A model generated the notes under the pieces. The model searched no databases. It was not told the origin of the DNA and saw only the letters and a list, made by a program, of their open reading frames with translations. The position numbers and the translations under genes are program-made. Shown here in pieces: positions 51,751 to 60,903 of a stretch of DNA of 64,000 nt (positions are counted from its first letter, which is position 1; the number at the start of each line of letters is the position of its first letter). The stretch comes from Bacteroidales bacterium (GTDB taxonomy: Bacteria > Bacteroidota > Bacteroidia > Bacteroidales > ML635J-15): contig JAISPG010000028.1 of the NCBI GenBank assembly GCA_031275085.1, positions 186,001-250,000 on the forward strand. The letters run 5' to 3'.

Positions 51751-52396
51751 AGATAAAATATTCAATGTAATGATCGTTGATGATCATGCTTTATTCCGTA
51801 ACGGTTTAAAATTATTATTGAATTCTTATAACGATTTTAATGTAGTTGCTGAAGCATCTAATGGTATTGAATTTTTAGATTCGGTTGATGTTTTACCAAT
51901 TGATGTTGTGCTACTTGATATTAATATGCCGGAAATGGACGGAGTAGAAGCTGCCCAGATCGCTCTAAAAAGAAATCCGGAACTTAAAATCGTTACATTA
52001 TCCATGTATGGTGACGAAAATTATTATTACAAAATGGTAGAAGCCGGAGTTGCCGGATTTCTACTGAAAGATTCGGATATCGATGAAGTCCATTCTGCCC
52101 TGCGTTCTGTTGTGGAAGGCAGAAGTTATTTCAGTCAGGAATTATTGCAGAATTTGTTGAAAAATATTAAAAATACATCTGAACAAACTAAAAGTGTATC
52201 CGAATTATCAGATCGTGAAATTGAAATAATATTATTGATTTGTCAGGGATATTCTAATGCGGAAATATCAGAAAAGTTATTTCTTAGTAAACGTACTGTT
52301 GAAAAACACCGCGCAAATATTCTTGAAAAAACAAATACAAAAAATACTGCCAGCCTTGTAATGTATGCGATAAAAAATAAAATAGTGGATGTGTAG
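51743..52396 (+). CDS. NarL/FixJ-family response regulator
   Basis: ATG 51743 gives 217 residues. The receiver domain has the acidic pair Asp13-Asp14, phospho-acceptor Asp59 (VVLLDINMPEMDG) and the Lys of FLLKDSD. The LuxR-type HTH (SDREIEIILLICQGYSNAEI, then LSKRTVEKHRANILEKT) ends the protein. The 8-nt overlap with the kinase marks them as a cognate pair. Targets are unknown. The adjacent, divergently transcribed T9SS adhesin genes are candidates by position only. Confidence 0.93.
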   Translation: MTKDKIFNVMIVDDHALFRNGLKLLLNSYNDFNVVAEASNGIEFLDSVDVLPIDVVLLDINMPEMDGVEAAQIALKRNPELKIVTLSMYGDENYYYKMVEAGVAGFLLKDSDIDEVHSALRSVVEGRSYFSQELLQNLLKNIKNTSEQTKSVSELSDREIEIILLICQGYSNAEISEKLFLSKRTVEKHRANILEKTNTKNTASLVMYAIKNKIVDV

Positions 52397-52463
52397 TTTA
52401 TAAGTACCTAGTTTGAAAAGTTCAGTGTACCTAGTACTTAACTTTTCATTATTCATTCTTAAC

Positions 52464-52540
52464 TTCGGCTTGGTTCGACTTGGTTCGGCTTGGTTCGACT
52501 GCGCTCACCAGTCGCCGCTCAGTAGCCGCCGCTCAGTTCA
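52464..52540. repeat. GC-rich dispersed intergenic repeat, copy 2
   Basis: TTCGGCTTGGTTCGACTTGG is repeated, then GACTGCGCTCACCAGTCGCC and CGCTCAGTAGCCGCCGCTCA. It matches copy 1 (38524-38613) over most of its length and ends with the same CATTCTTAA flank. It lies between the convergent response regulator and ppk1. A small direct repeat GTACCTAGT (52404-52440) precedes it. Confidence 0.75.
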
Positions 52541-52586
52541 TCGCATTCTTAACTTTTCATTCTTAATTTCCAATTCCATCATCTTG

Positions 52587-54632
52587 CTAATCGGAGCTTT
52601 TTTTGTTAATTTTTTTCAAGTATTTATAAATTTCTTCTTGTGTCCGAACTTTTTTTCCGGGCATGTTCCTTATATTGTTTTTCTCTTCGCTGTTCCAGTC
52701 CCGTGCCGATACATTATCTTTAAACTGTACATCTAATATATACTGTAATTCTTTCTGTAAATTTTTATCATAAACAGGCGTTGTGACCTCTATTCTCAGA
52801 TCAAGGTTCCTTATCATTATATCTGATGACCCGATAAAATACAAAGGTTTATTACTATTACAAAAAGCAAATATACGTGCATGTTCCAGAAATCTGTCAA
52901 CAATACCGATAGTTGTAATATTCTCGTTTTCATTTCCAATAAGGCAACAGGATGCCCTGGAACTAATCCTTATTTTCACTCCGGCTTTTGCTGCTTCTTT
53001 TAACTTTTCAACAAAAACAGAATCAGTCAGACTGTTAAGTTTTAAATCAATCCAGGCTTTTCTGCCTTTGGATGCATTTTTTATCTCATTATTAATTAAT
53101 GTCATCAATCGGGTCCTTGTATACAAAGGACTTACAATAAGATGATCGAAATTTATTATTCTATAGGCAGATTCTATCAAATAAAAAACTTTTCCGACAT
53201 CAATTCCTATTTCCTGGTTTGCAGTAAGTAAAGAAATATCACTGTATACTTTTGCCGTACGTTCATTAAAGTTTCCTGTGCTTATTACCGAATAATAAAT
53301 ATTTTCTTTTTTTTCTTTAGTATGTATCAAGATCAGTTTTGAATGAACTTTTATACCGGAAATAGTTTTTATTATCGTCACTCCTGCTTCTTCGAGCTTA
53401 TTTGTCCAGTAAATATTATGTTCTTCGTTAAAACGGGCTTTAAGTTCAAGAAATGCAGTTACTCTCTTTCCGTTATTAGCTGCATTTATTAAAGCATTTA
53501 TAATTTTCGAATCATCAGCCAGCCTGTATAATGTTATTTTTATGGATTTTACTTTAGGATCAACAGATGCTTCCCTCAGCATATTTAAAATATAATTGAA
53601 TGAATTATAAGGATAATGCAGAAGAATATCTTTTTTCTTTATTGACGATAGAATTGTAAAATCTTTATTTATATCGCGGTGAGGTATCGGTGATATAGCC
53701 GGATAAACAAATTTTTCCCCAAGTAAATTCGGAAACGACATATAATCTTTTGAATTATGATATCTGGCTCCTTTAGTGATATGATCTTTATTTTTTATTT
53801 TAAAACAATGTATAAGGATATCTATTAAATCAGCAGGCATGCAACTATCATAAATGAATCTGACAGGGGCTCCGGTCTGTCGTTTTTTTATACTCTCGGC
53901 TACAATATCGATAAAGCTCTTTGAGACATTGCCATACATATCTATTTCCGCATCTCTCGTTATTTTAATAGTATAGGCATCATATCTGGCATAACCGAAA
54001 ACAGAAAAAATATCTTTCAGACAAAATCTTATTATGTCATCAAGCATAATTATCGACTGATAGCTTCCTTTTTTCGGTAATACTATAAATCTCGAAAATT
54101 CGTCGGCAGGAATACGTATCAATGCATAGTCCTTTTTCTTGTTTTTATCAGGTTTCTGTAATACTATAGCAAGGTATATGGTGCCGTCATTAAGACTGCT
54201 GAGATCTGCATTTCGTGTAAGCCTTACTGTAAACAAGCCCGGTAATATTTTTTCTTTGAAAAAGTTTTTTACAAATATTACCTGTTCTTCGTTAAGCTCT
54301 TTTTCATCACGCATATATACATGATGTTTTTCAAATTCTTTAAATATCTCGTCTTTTATTTGATTAAACTCTTTTTGACGACATGCTATATAATCTTTGA
54401 TTTCAGAATATAATTTTTCAGATTCGGCAACTTTTGCCGGATAATTTTTCTTGTTAAAGTCTATTAATCTGTGTGTAGATGCAACTCTGACCCTGTAAAA
54501 TTCATCGAGATTATTAGAATAAATCCCTAAAAATTTTATTCTTTCCATTAATGGTACATCTTTATCGGCAGCTTCCTGTAGCAACCTACTGTTAAAATGA
54601 AGCCAGCTTATTTCCCTGTCAATAATTTTCAT
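52587..54632 (-). CDS. ppk1: polyphosphate kinase 1
   Basis: This 681-residue Ppk1 has the N-terminal helical domain (REISWLHFNSRLLQEA and FLGIYSNNLDEFYRVRVA), the head domain and two PLD-like catalytic domains. The autophosphorylated His is His430 in GIKVHSKLILI. The second conserved site region reads FLEHARIFAF, followed by SSDIMIRNLDLRIEV. It makes inorganic polyphosphate from ATP reversibly. Convergent with the response regulator; no ppx gene adjacent. Confidence 0.95.
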   Translation of the reverse strand: MKIIDREISWLHFNSRLLQEAADKDVPLMERIKFLGIYSNNLDEFYRVRVASTHRLIDFNKKNYPAKVAESEKLYSEIKDYIACRQKEFNQIKDEIFKEFEKHHVYMRDEKELNEEQVIFVKNFFKEKILPGLFTVRLTRNADLSSLNDGTIYLAIVLQKPDKNKKKDYALIRIPADEFSRFIVLPKKGSYQSIIMLDDIIRFCLKDIFSVFGYARYDAYTIKITRDAEIDMYGNVSKSFIDIVAESIKKRQTGAPVRFIYDSCMPADLIDILIHCFKIKNKDHITKGARYHNSKDYMSFPNLLGEKFVYPAISPIPHRDINKDFTILSSIKKKDILLHYPYNSFNYILNMLREASVDPKVKSIKITLYRLADDSKIINALINAANNGKRVTAFLELKARFNEEHNIYWTNKLEEAGVTIIKTISGIKVHSKLILIHTKEKKENIYYSVISTGNFNERTAKVYSDISLLTANQEIGIDVGKVFYLIESAYRIINFDHLIVSPLYTRTRLMTLINNEIKNASKGRKAWIDLKLNSLTDSVFVEKLKEAAKAGVKIRISSRASCCLIGNENENITTIGIVDRFLEHARIFAFCNSNKPLYFIGSSDIMIRNLDLRIEVTTPVYDKNLQKELQYILDVQFKDNVSARDWNSEEKNNIRNMPGKKVRTQEEIYKYLKKINKKSSD

Positions 54633-54702
54633 TACTGCAAATTTGATATGTAAAGATATAATGATTTTTTATACATATAACGCGAATAATGGAAATATAT
54701 AA

Positions 54703-54729
54703 AAAAAGGTGATTAAAAATCACCTTTTT
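54703..54729 (-). terminator. intrinsic terminator after fabD
   Basis: The stem AAAAAGGTGAT/ATCACCTTTTT (11 bp, 5-nt loop) lies 5 nt after the fabD stop on the minus strand, with a T-run. Confidence 0.85.
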
Positions 54730-54733
54730 ATTA

Positions 54734-55612
54734 TTATTGTATTCCTTCGGTACTTACATTCCTGTCTATTTTGTTTATCAATCCTTGCAATACTGAGCCC
54801 GGACCAACTTCAATAAATTCTGTCGCGCCATATACGATCATATTCTGAATTGTCTGCACCCATCTGACAGGGCTGGTAAGTTGTTTAATAAGGTTTTCTC
54901 TTATTATTTCCGGTTCTTCATGCGGATTTCCATCAACATTCTGGAAAACAGGACATACCGGAGCATTAAAATGTGTCTGATTTATTGCAACCATCAGTTC
55001 TTCGCGCGCCGGCTCCATTAATGGAGAATGAAATGCTCCTCCTACCGGAAGTTTTAAAACTCTTTTTGCTCCGGCTTCTTTTAATTTTTCTGATGCAATT
55101 TCAATACCTTCATTTGTACCACTAATAACTATCTGCCCCGGAGCATTATAATTTGCTGCTACTACAACTTCGTCGATTTCAGAACAAATCTGATCAATAA
55201 TATCTCCGTCAAGATTAAGTACTGCTGCCATTGACGAAGGAGCAATTTCACATGCTTTCTGCATAGCCATAGCTCTTTTATAAACCAGTTTTAATCCGTC
55301 TTCAAAACTTAAAGCTCCTGCTGCTACCAATGCGGAAAATTCTCCTAAAGAGTGTCCCGCAACCATATCAGGATGTGGAGTTTCAGGCAAACACATGTAT
55401 GTTATAACAGAATGTAAAAATATTGAGGGCTGAGTTACTTTAGTCTGTTTTAGATCTTCGTCAGTACCATTAAATATTATATCTGTTATTCTGTAGCCTA
55501 AAATTTCACCAGCTTTTTCAAATAGTTCTTTTGCTTTGGGATTAGTGTCATAAAGTACTTTGCCCATTCCTATAAACTGGGATCCTTGTCCCGGAAATAC
55601 ATAAGCTTTCAT
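54734..55612 (-). CDS. fabD: malonyl-CoA:ACP transacylase
   Basis: This 292-residue FabD has FPGQGSQFIGMG (6-17), the nucleophile Ser88 in GHSLGEF, the conserved malonate-binding Arg region (LVYKRAMAMQ) and the catalytic His in GGAFHSPLMEPA. It loads malonyl groups onto acyl carrier protein for fatty-acid synthesis. It is 27 nt downstream of folE and apart from other fab genes. It ends at a strong terminator. Confidence 0.95.
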   Translation of the reverse strand: MKAYVFPGQGSQFIGMGKVLYDTNPKAKELFEKAGEILGYRITDIIFNGTDEDLKQTKVTQPSIFLHSVITYMCLPETPHPDMVAGHSLGEFSALVAAGALSFEDGLKLVYKRAMAMQKACEIAPSSMAAVLNLDGDIIDQICSEIDEVVVAANYNAPGQIVISGTNEGIEIASEKLKEAGAKRVLKLPVGGAFHSPLMEPAREELMVAINQTHFNAPVCPVFQNVDGNPHEEPEIIRENLIKQLTSPVRWVQTIQNMIVYGATEFIEVGPGSVLQGLINKIDRNVSTEGIQ

Positions 55613-55639
55613 AGATATTAAGTTTAAATTTTTTTACAA

Positions 55640-56254
55640 TTATATAATTTTTCTGTCGATTAATGACAAAAATTCTTTACGTGTTGCTTCTTTTAAAAAT
55701 GCTCCTGTGAAATCGGATGTTGTTGTTAAAGAATTTTGCTTCTGAACACCACGCATTTGCATACACATGTGGTGAGCTTCAATAACAACTGCAACTCCTA
55801 AAGGGTTTAATGTATTTTGAATACAGTCTTTTATTTGTGTAGTAAGTCGTTCCTGAACCTGCAAACGTCTTGCAAAAACGTCTACAACTCTTGCAATTTT
55901 GCTTAATCCTGTAATATAATGATTAGGAATATAAGCAACATGAGCTTTTCCGTAGAACGGTAACATATGATGTTCACACATACTGTAAAGTTCAATATCT
56001 TTAACAATCACCATCTGCCTGTAATCTTCCCTAAACATTGCCGAACGCAATATTTCTTCAGGATCGATACAATGACCATGGGTTAAGAATTGCATTGCTT
56101 TAGCTACTCTTACAGGTGTTTCTTTAATTCCTTCTCTGGTAATATCTTCGCCTAATAGTTTCAATATCTCTGTATAATGTAAGGCAAGCTTTTCTGTTGT
56201 TTCCTTATCAAATTCTTCTGTTCTCTGATAATTGTTTCTATTTTTATTGTTCAC
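55640..56254 (-). CDS. folE: GTP cyclohydrolase I
   Basis: This 204-residue FolE type I has zinc ligands Cys93 and His96 in MCEHHMLPF and Cys164 in HHMCMQMRG, plus the catalytic region [20 protein letters not shown]. It converts GTP to dihydroneopterin triphosphate for folate synthesis. GTG 56254 is the first possible start, because an in-frame TAA stands directly before it and the next ATG is about 50 codons in. The spacer upstream contains TTATTTTGCAC, also seen upstream of topA. Confidence 0.94.
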   Translation of the reverse strand: MNNKNRNNYQRTEEFDKETTEKLALHYTEILKLLGEDITREGIKETPVRVAKAMQFLTHGHCIDPEEILRSAMFREDYRQMVIVKDIELYSMCEHHMLPFYGKAHVAYIPNHYITGLSKIARVVDVFARRLQVQERLTTQIKDCIQNTLNPLGVAVVIEAHHMCMQMRGVQKQNSLTTTSDFTGAFLKEATRKEFLSLIDRKII

Positions 56255-56370
56255 TTATTATCCTCTTTAATTTTGTGCAAAATAAATAAAAATAGTTGAG
56301 ATTATTACTTGACAATGTTTTATAAAATAAAAATCACATTGAATTATGGTAGTATGTTTTTAATTAATTA

Positions 56371-57708
56371 CTAGAAATAACTTGCAATCTTATGTATTGC
56401 CGGAGCTAAAGCAAACAAAACAACTTTGTCATCCGGTTTTATCTGGGTATCTCCCATCGCAATAAAACTTTTGTTTCCTCTTACTATTCCGCCTATTATT
56501 ACTCCTTCGGGGAAGTCTATGTCTTTAAGTTTATTTTTAGTTACAACTGCATCTTTTGACGTAACAAACTCCAAAACTTCAGCATCGGTTCCGGTAAGCC
56601 ATTTTATAGAGGAAACTTCGGCTTTCATGGTAAATGTATAAATATTACTTGCTGTACTTAATTTTTTATTAATTATTGTATCAATTCCCATTTTAGAGGC
56701 GATATCAATATAATCAATATTTTCTACTTCGGCTATCGTTTTTTTAACTCCATATTTTTTTGCTAATATACATGCAAGTATATTGGTTTCAGAGTCTCCT
56801 GTAACGGCAATGAATGCATCCATATTTTCCAGTCCTTCCTCTACCAAAATATCAATATTTCTACCATCGCCGTTTATTATCATTGTATCCGGCAATTCAT
56901 CAACAAGTTTGAAACTTTTTTCAGGGTCCAGTTCCACAAGTTTTACATTTAACTGGTTCTCTAAAAATTTGGCAGATTTCACTCCAATGCGACTACCTCC
57001 CAAAAACATTACATTGTTTATATCAAGTTTCTTTATACCGAACAATTCCAATAAAGACGGCATTCCTTTAGGATTTGTTATAACGTATACAATATCGTCC
57101 AGATTTATTTTATCACTTCCGTTAGGGATAATTGTTCCTTCTCCGCGTGTTATTGCAACAAAACGATAGTCTTTATTCCTGGCTTCAACAGCAATTTGTT
57201 TAAGATTTTTATCTTTTATTCTGGAATTATTATCTATCCTTAATGTAAATAATACAAGTTTTCCGTTAGAAAATTCATAAATATCTGTAGTTCCAATCTG
57301 TTTAAGCACACCTATAATTTCTTTTGCAGCAATATATTCAGGGTATATCAGCTTGTCTATGCCAAGATTTATAAAAGTTAATCTGTTCACAGGATTCAGA
57401 TATTCCATATTATTTACTCTGGCTATACTTTTTTTGGCTCCAATTTTTTTTGCCAGTATGCAGGATAATATATTTGTATCTTCAAAATTAGTTACTGCTA
57501 TATATAAATCAGAATTATGTACATTTGCTTCCCTGAGTGTCTGAAATGAAGTACAAGAGCCAACAACACTCATTAAATCATAATTAGAATCGACTTCGGT
57601 TATTAATTCAGGATCCATATCAATAATAACAATGTCATGATCTTCCTTTATCAGCATTTTAGCAAGGAATTTTCCAACATCACCGGCTCCTGAGATTACT
57701 ATTTTCAT
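56371..57708 (-). CDS. trkA: Trk potassium-uptake regulatory protein TrkA
   Basis: This 445-residue peripheral membrane protein is built from two RCK units. Each has a Rossmann nucleotide-binding part (ISGAGDVGKFLAKML at residue 5 and FLGGSRIGVKSAKFL near 233) followed by an RCK_C domain. TrkA binds NAD(H)/ATP and gates TrkH/TrkG. No trkH lies in the window, though it often neighbours trkA. 9 nt after the transglutaminase-like gene. Confidence 0.94.
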   Translation of the reverse strand: MKIVISGAGDVGKFLAKMLIKEDHDIVIIDMDPELITEVDSNYDLMSVVGSCTSFQTLREANVHNSDLYIAVTNFEDTNILSCILAKKIGAKKSIARVNNMEYLNPVNRLTFINLGIDKLIYPEYIAAKEIIGVLKQIGTTDIYEFSNGKLVLFTLRIDNNSRIKDKNLKQIAVEARNKDYRFVAITRGEGTIIPNGSDKINLDDIVYVITNPKGMPSLLELFGIKKLDINNVMFLGGSRIGVKSAKFLENQLNVKLVELDPEKSFKLVDELPDTMIINGDGRNIDILVEEGLENMDAFIAVTGDSETNILACILAKKYGVKKTIAEVENIDYIDIASKMGIDTIINKKLSTASNIYTFTMKAEVSSIKWLTGTDAEVLEFVTSKDAVVTKNKLKDIDFPEGVIIGGIVRGNKSFIAMGDTQIKPDDKVVLFALAPAIHKIASYF

Positions 57709-57717
57709 GTTGCCGGA

Positions 57718-58608
57718 TTAATTATTATAAATATTATTATCCCTGTATATATCCATAACTTTTTCGGCATAATCGATTTCAAAACCATTTTCATTTTTTT
57801 GTTTCAAAATCATAATACGTAATTCAAACAAGTGGAATAAAAATTCCGTATAGGTTTTTATATCAATATCTGATATATTTTCAGATATTTTCTGCATTTT
57901 TAAATATTTTTCAATTATTTGCGGATTAACAAGTCCTCCTTCGTCATAAGGGTGAATATAAAAAACATGCTCATCTCTATTTTGAGAAAAAAGATCCTGA
58001 GAAAGTAATTCTTCTTTATATGCCAACAAAAAAATTCCGGGAATATCAGCCGGAAATAAAGGGACATTGGCTTGTTGGGCAATAATACAATATAAAAGTG
58101 AAATAGTAGGCGAAATATATTTTCTATAACTTATACAATTAGTAAAACTAATATATTCTTCCTTAAATTCGCCTACAGGATATTTTTTAAATTTATGTTC
58201 TCTGAATAATACTTTGTTTATCACTTGTATTTTTTCAAAACCAGTAAGCTGGTCATTTAGTTCGAGCCATACACTTTTAATTATTTTATCGCAATTTTCT
58301 TCAAGTTGTTTTATATCTACATCACGATTAAAATACCGTTCCAGTAATAAGGCTCCTTGTAATAATGTAGAGTCAGGATTTTTAAGATACCTGACAAGCT
58401 CTTCTTCAAATTCTTTAAAAAAGATCTCATCAAGTAAATGTTCCGATCTTTCAAGTGCTAAATTATCAATAGATAAAGAATGATAATTTTCAAGATAGAT
58501 CTTAAACATTTCACTATTATCCATTATCTTATCCCTGACAATACTATATACTTTACCGTCAGGATCTTCAAGCAGTTTCAATAAAGATGTTATTTCAGTT
58601 TTATTCAT
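57718..58608 (-). CDS. SirB1/transglutaminase-like (Transglut_core2-type) protein
   Basis: I choose ATG 58608 (296 aa), which overlaps the RSH gene by only 8 nt. The central region (VGEFKEEYISFTNCISYRKY, then SPTISLLYCIIAQQANVPLF and PADIPGIFLLAYK) resembles the SirB1 N-terminal/Transglut_core2 family. There the motif is usually R-x-G-I-P-I-x-L plus PGHFLV. The first 90 residues are helical, with hints of HEAT-like repeats. The family's role is unclear, and the classical catalytic triad is not evident. It lies in an operon with the stringent-response gene and trkA. Confidence 0.65.
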   Translation of the reverse strand: MNKTEITSLLKLLEDPDGKVYSIVRDKIMDNSEMFKIYLENYHSLSIDNLALERSEHLLDEIFFKEFEEELVRYLKNPDSTLLQGALLLERYFNRDVDIKQLEENCDKIIKSVWLELNDQLTGFEKIQVINKVLFREHKFKKYPVGEFKEEYISFTNCISYRKYISPTISLLYCIIAQQANVPLFPADIPGIFLLAYKEELLSQDLFSQNRDEHVFYIHPYDEGGLVNPQIIEKYLKMQKISENISDIDIKTYTEFLFHLFELRIMILKQKNENGFEIDYAEKVMDIYRDNNIYNN

Positions 58609-60817
58609 TACTTTTATCTTCTTCAATCCTCACTACAGATTTTACCCCTTTGACCTTACCTATACGGGATATTACATCTCCCAAATCCTGGGAATTATGA
58701 ACATACAGATCTATTTCTCCCGTAAAAACCCCGTCATTTGTTTCAAAGTTAAGAGATTTTATATTAACATCAACTTCCTGTGATATTATTTTGGTTATAT
58801 TATAAACAACTCCGACTTTATCAACTCCTTCAATCTTAATCTTCACAAGAAAAGATAATAATTTATAACTTGACCATTTGACCGTTATTATTTTATTTCC
58901 TTGTTTCGCAGCAATATTGTTTAAGTTCGTACATGTTTTTTTATGGACAATTACAGAATTATTAGGATTAATTATACCTGCTACTTCATCTCCGGGAATA
59001 GGATTGCAACATGTAGCAAGAGTAAATTTCTGGTTATCAATATCATTAATTACATAAATATCTTTTGATGTCAGGCCTTTTTGATTTTTTTGTTTACCTA
59101 CACCTGTAAGTTTCCAATAACGGGCAAAAACATTTTTCGAATTTTTCAAAAGTTGTTTTTCAATATCATCTATCAGAATTATCCCCGCTCCTATTTTCTG
59201 GTAAAATTCTTCTTTGTTCGGAGTGTCGTATTTTTCTCTTAATTCCTTAAAAGATTTATGACTAAGATTAAGTTGTAAATCTTTAACTTTAGTCATAAAG
59301 ATTTCCTGTCCTTTTTCAATGTTATGCAACCTCTCTTCCTTAAGAGAACTTTTTATACGTGTTTTTGCTTTTGACGACATGGCAAAATTAAGCCATTCGC
59401 GTTTAGGTGATTGTTTCGAAGATGTAAGTATTTCAACCTGATCGCCACTATGTAATACATATGAAAGTGGCTGGAGCTTATAATTAACTTTTGCAGCAAT
59501 TGCTTTGTTCCCGATCTCGGTATGTATTTCATAAGCAAGATCGATAACTGTAGAGCCTTTTGGCAGTTTCATCAATTTGCCTTTAGGAGTAAAAACATAT
59601 ATTTCTGTTGTAAATATGTTCATCTTAAAATCATCTAAAAAAGCCAAAGAATCCGTTTCCGAATTTTTTAAAGATGTTTTAAGATTTTCAATAAGTATAT
59701 CAAGGTTATTTGAACCTCTGTTATCATCCTGTTTGTATTTCCAATGCGAAGCTAATCCTTTTTCGGCAATATCATCCATTTTTTGGCTCCGGATCTGTAT
59801 TTCAACCCATTTACCCCTGGGACCCATAACCGTAATATGCAATGCTTCATAGCCATTTGGTTTAGGATTTTTTACCCAATCCCTGATTCTTTGTTCGTGG
59901 TGCGGATATATATCAGTAATTAATGACATAATATGATAACATTGAGCCCTTGCATTGCTGTCAGGATAGTCGTCAGGATGATCAAAAACTATTCTTATTG
60001 CAAATAAATCATATATTTCTTCAAAAGGAACATTTTTTGTCTGCATTTTGTTCCAGATAGAAAAAATTGATTTAAGACGTCCTTTTATTGTGCATTTTAT
60101 TCCATTTTTATCCAGAACTTCCTGAATAGGCACAATTATTTCATCAATGTATTTTACACGTTCTTCTTCTGTTTCTTTGAATTTTCTCGAAAGTTCACGA
60201 TATATCAAAGGGTGTTCATATTTCAGAGCAAGATCTTCCAGTTCTGTTTTTATGGAATACAAACCAAGCCTGTGAGCTAAAGGTGCATAAAGGTATATTG
60301 TTTCACTTGCAATCTTTACTTGTTTATATTCCGGCATAGAATCCAATGTCCTCATATTATGAAGACGATCGGCAAGTTTTATCAGAATTACACGTAAATC
60401 CTGAGACATTGACATAAGCATCCGCCGGAAATTTTCAACCTGTAAAGATGCATCTTTGTCTAAAACATTGGATATCTTTGTTAAGCCTGCAATAATCCCG
60501 GCTATAGTCGAACCGAAAAGCCTTTCTATATCTTCAATTGTATAATCAGTATCCTCAACAACATCGTGAAGTAATGCACTGGCAATAGACTTTGCGCCCA
60601 GACCTACCTCCTGGGCTACTATTTTAGCCACAGCAATAGGATGAGAAAAATATGGTTCCCCTGATTTTCTCCGCATATTGGAATGAGCCTCATTTGCAAG
60701 ATCAAATGCTTTTCTGATCAATTCTTTATCAGCATCCGATCTTACTCTTTTACTTATTTCCATAAGTTCTTCATATTGCTGTTCAATCCATATTTCTTCC
60801 TGTTCGGTTAGGCTCAT
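58601..60817 (-). CDS. relA: bifunctional RelA/SpoT homologue ((p)ppGpp synthetase/hydrolase)
   Basis: This 738-residue RSH protein has an N-terminal HD hydrolase (HPIAVAKIVA, His84-Asp85 in LLHDVVEDTDY) that looks intact. The synthetase has GRLKSIFSIWNKMQ and DLFAIRIVF. TGS (VFTPKGKLMKLPKGSTVIDLAYEIHT region, about 395-455) and a C-terminal ACT domain (about 660-735) follow. With both catalytic parts kept it should make and degrade (p)ppGpp. First gene of the rsh-transglutaminase-like-trkA unit. Confidence 0.95.
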   Translation of the reverse strand: MSLTEQEEIWIEQQYEELMEISKRVRSDADKELIRKAFDLANEAHSNMRRKSGEPYFSHPIAVAKIVAQEVGLGAKSIASALLHDVVEDTDYTIEDIERLFGSTIAGIIAGLTKISNVLDKDASLQVENFRRMLMSMSQDLRVILIKLADRLHNMRTLDSMPEYKQVKIASETIYLYAPLAHRLGLYSIKTELEDLALKYEHPLIYRELSRKFKETEEERVKYIDEIIVPIQEVLDKNGIKCTIKGRLKSIFSIWNKMQTKNVPFEEIYDLFAIRIVFDHPDDYPDSNARAQCYHIMSLITDIYPHHEQRIRDWVKNPKPNGYEALHITVMGPRGKWVEIQIRSQKMDDIAEKGLASHWKYKQDDNRGSNNLDILIENLKTSLKNSETDSLAFLDDFKMNIFTTEIYVFTPKGKLMKLPKGSTVIDLAYEIHTEIGNKAIAAKVNYKLQPLSYVLHSGDQVEILTSSKQSPKREWLNFAMSSKAKTRIKSSLKEERLHNIEKGQEIFMTKVKDLQLNLSHKSFKELREKYDTPNKEEFYQKIGAGIILIDDIEKQLLKNSKNVFARYWKLTGVGKQKNQKGLTSKDIYVINDIDNQKFTLATCCNPIPGDEVAGIINPNNSVIVHKKTCTNLNNIAAKQGNKIITVKWSSYKLLSFLVKIKIEGVDKVGVVYNITKIISQEVDVNIKSLNFETNDGVFTGEIDLYVHNSQDLGDVISRIGKVKGVKSVVRIEEDKSNE

Positions 60818-60876
60818 AATAAATCCTTAAGAAAATTTATTCTTTTTATAATCTGAAAATTGTAAAAATTATTTTA

Positions 60877-60884
60877 CAAAAATA
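60877..60884 (-). promoter_or_regulatory. RSH promoter -7 box (TATTTTTG) with adjacent palindrome
   Basis: TATTTTTG on the minus strand fits TAnnTTTG, 60 nt before the ATG. Overlapping its downstream edge is the palindrome TGTAAAA-atta-TTTTACA (60861-60878), a possible operator. Confidence 0.45.
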
Positions 60885-60903
60885 AAAAATAGTCTGGTTA
60901 TTT

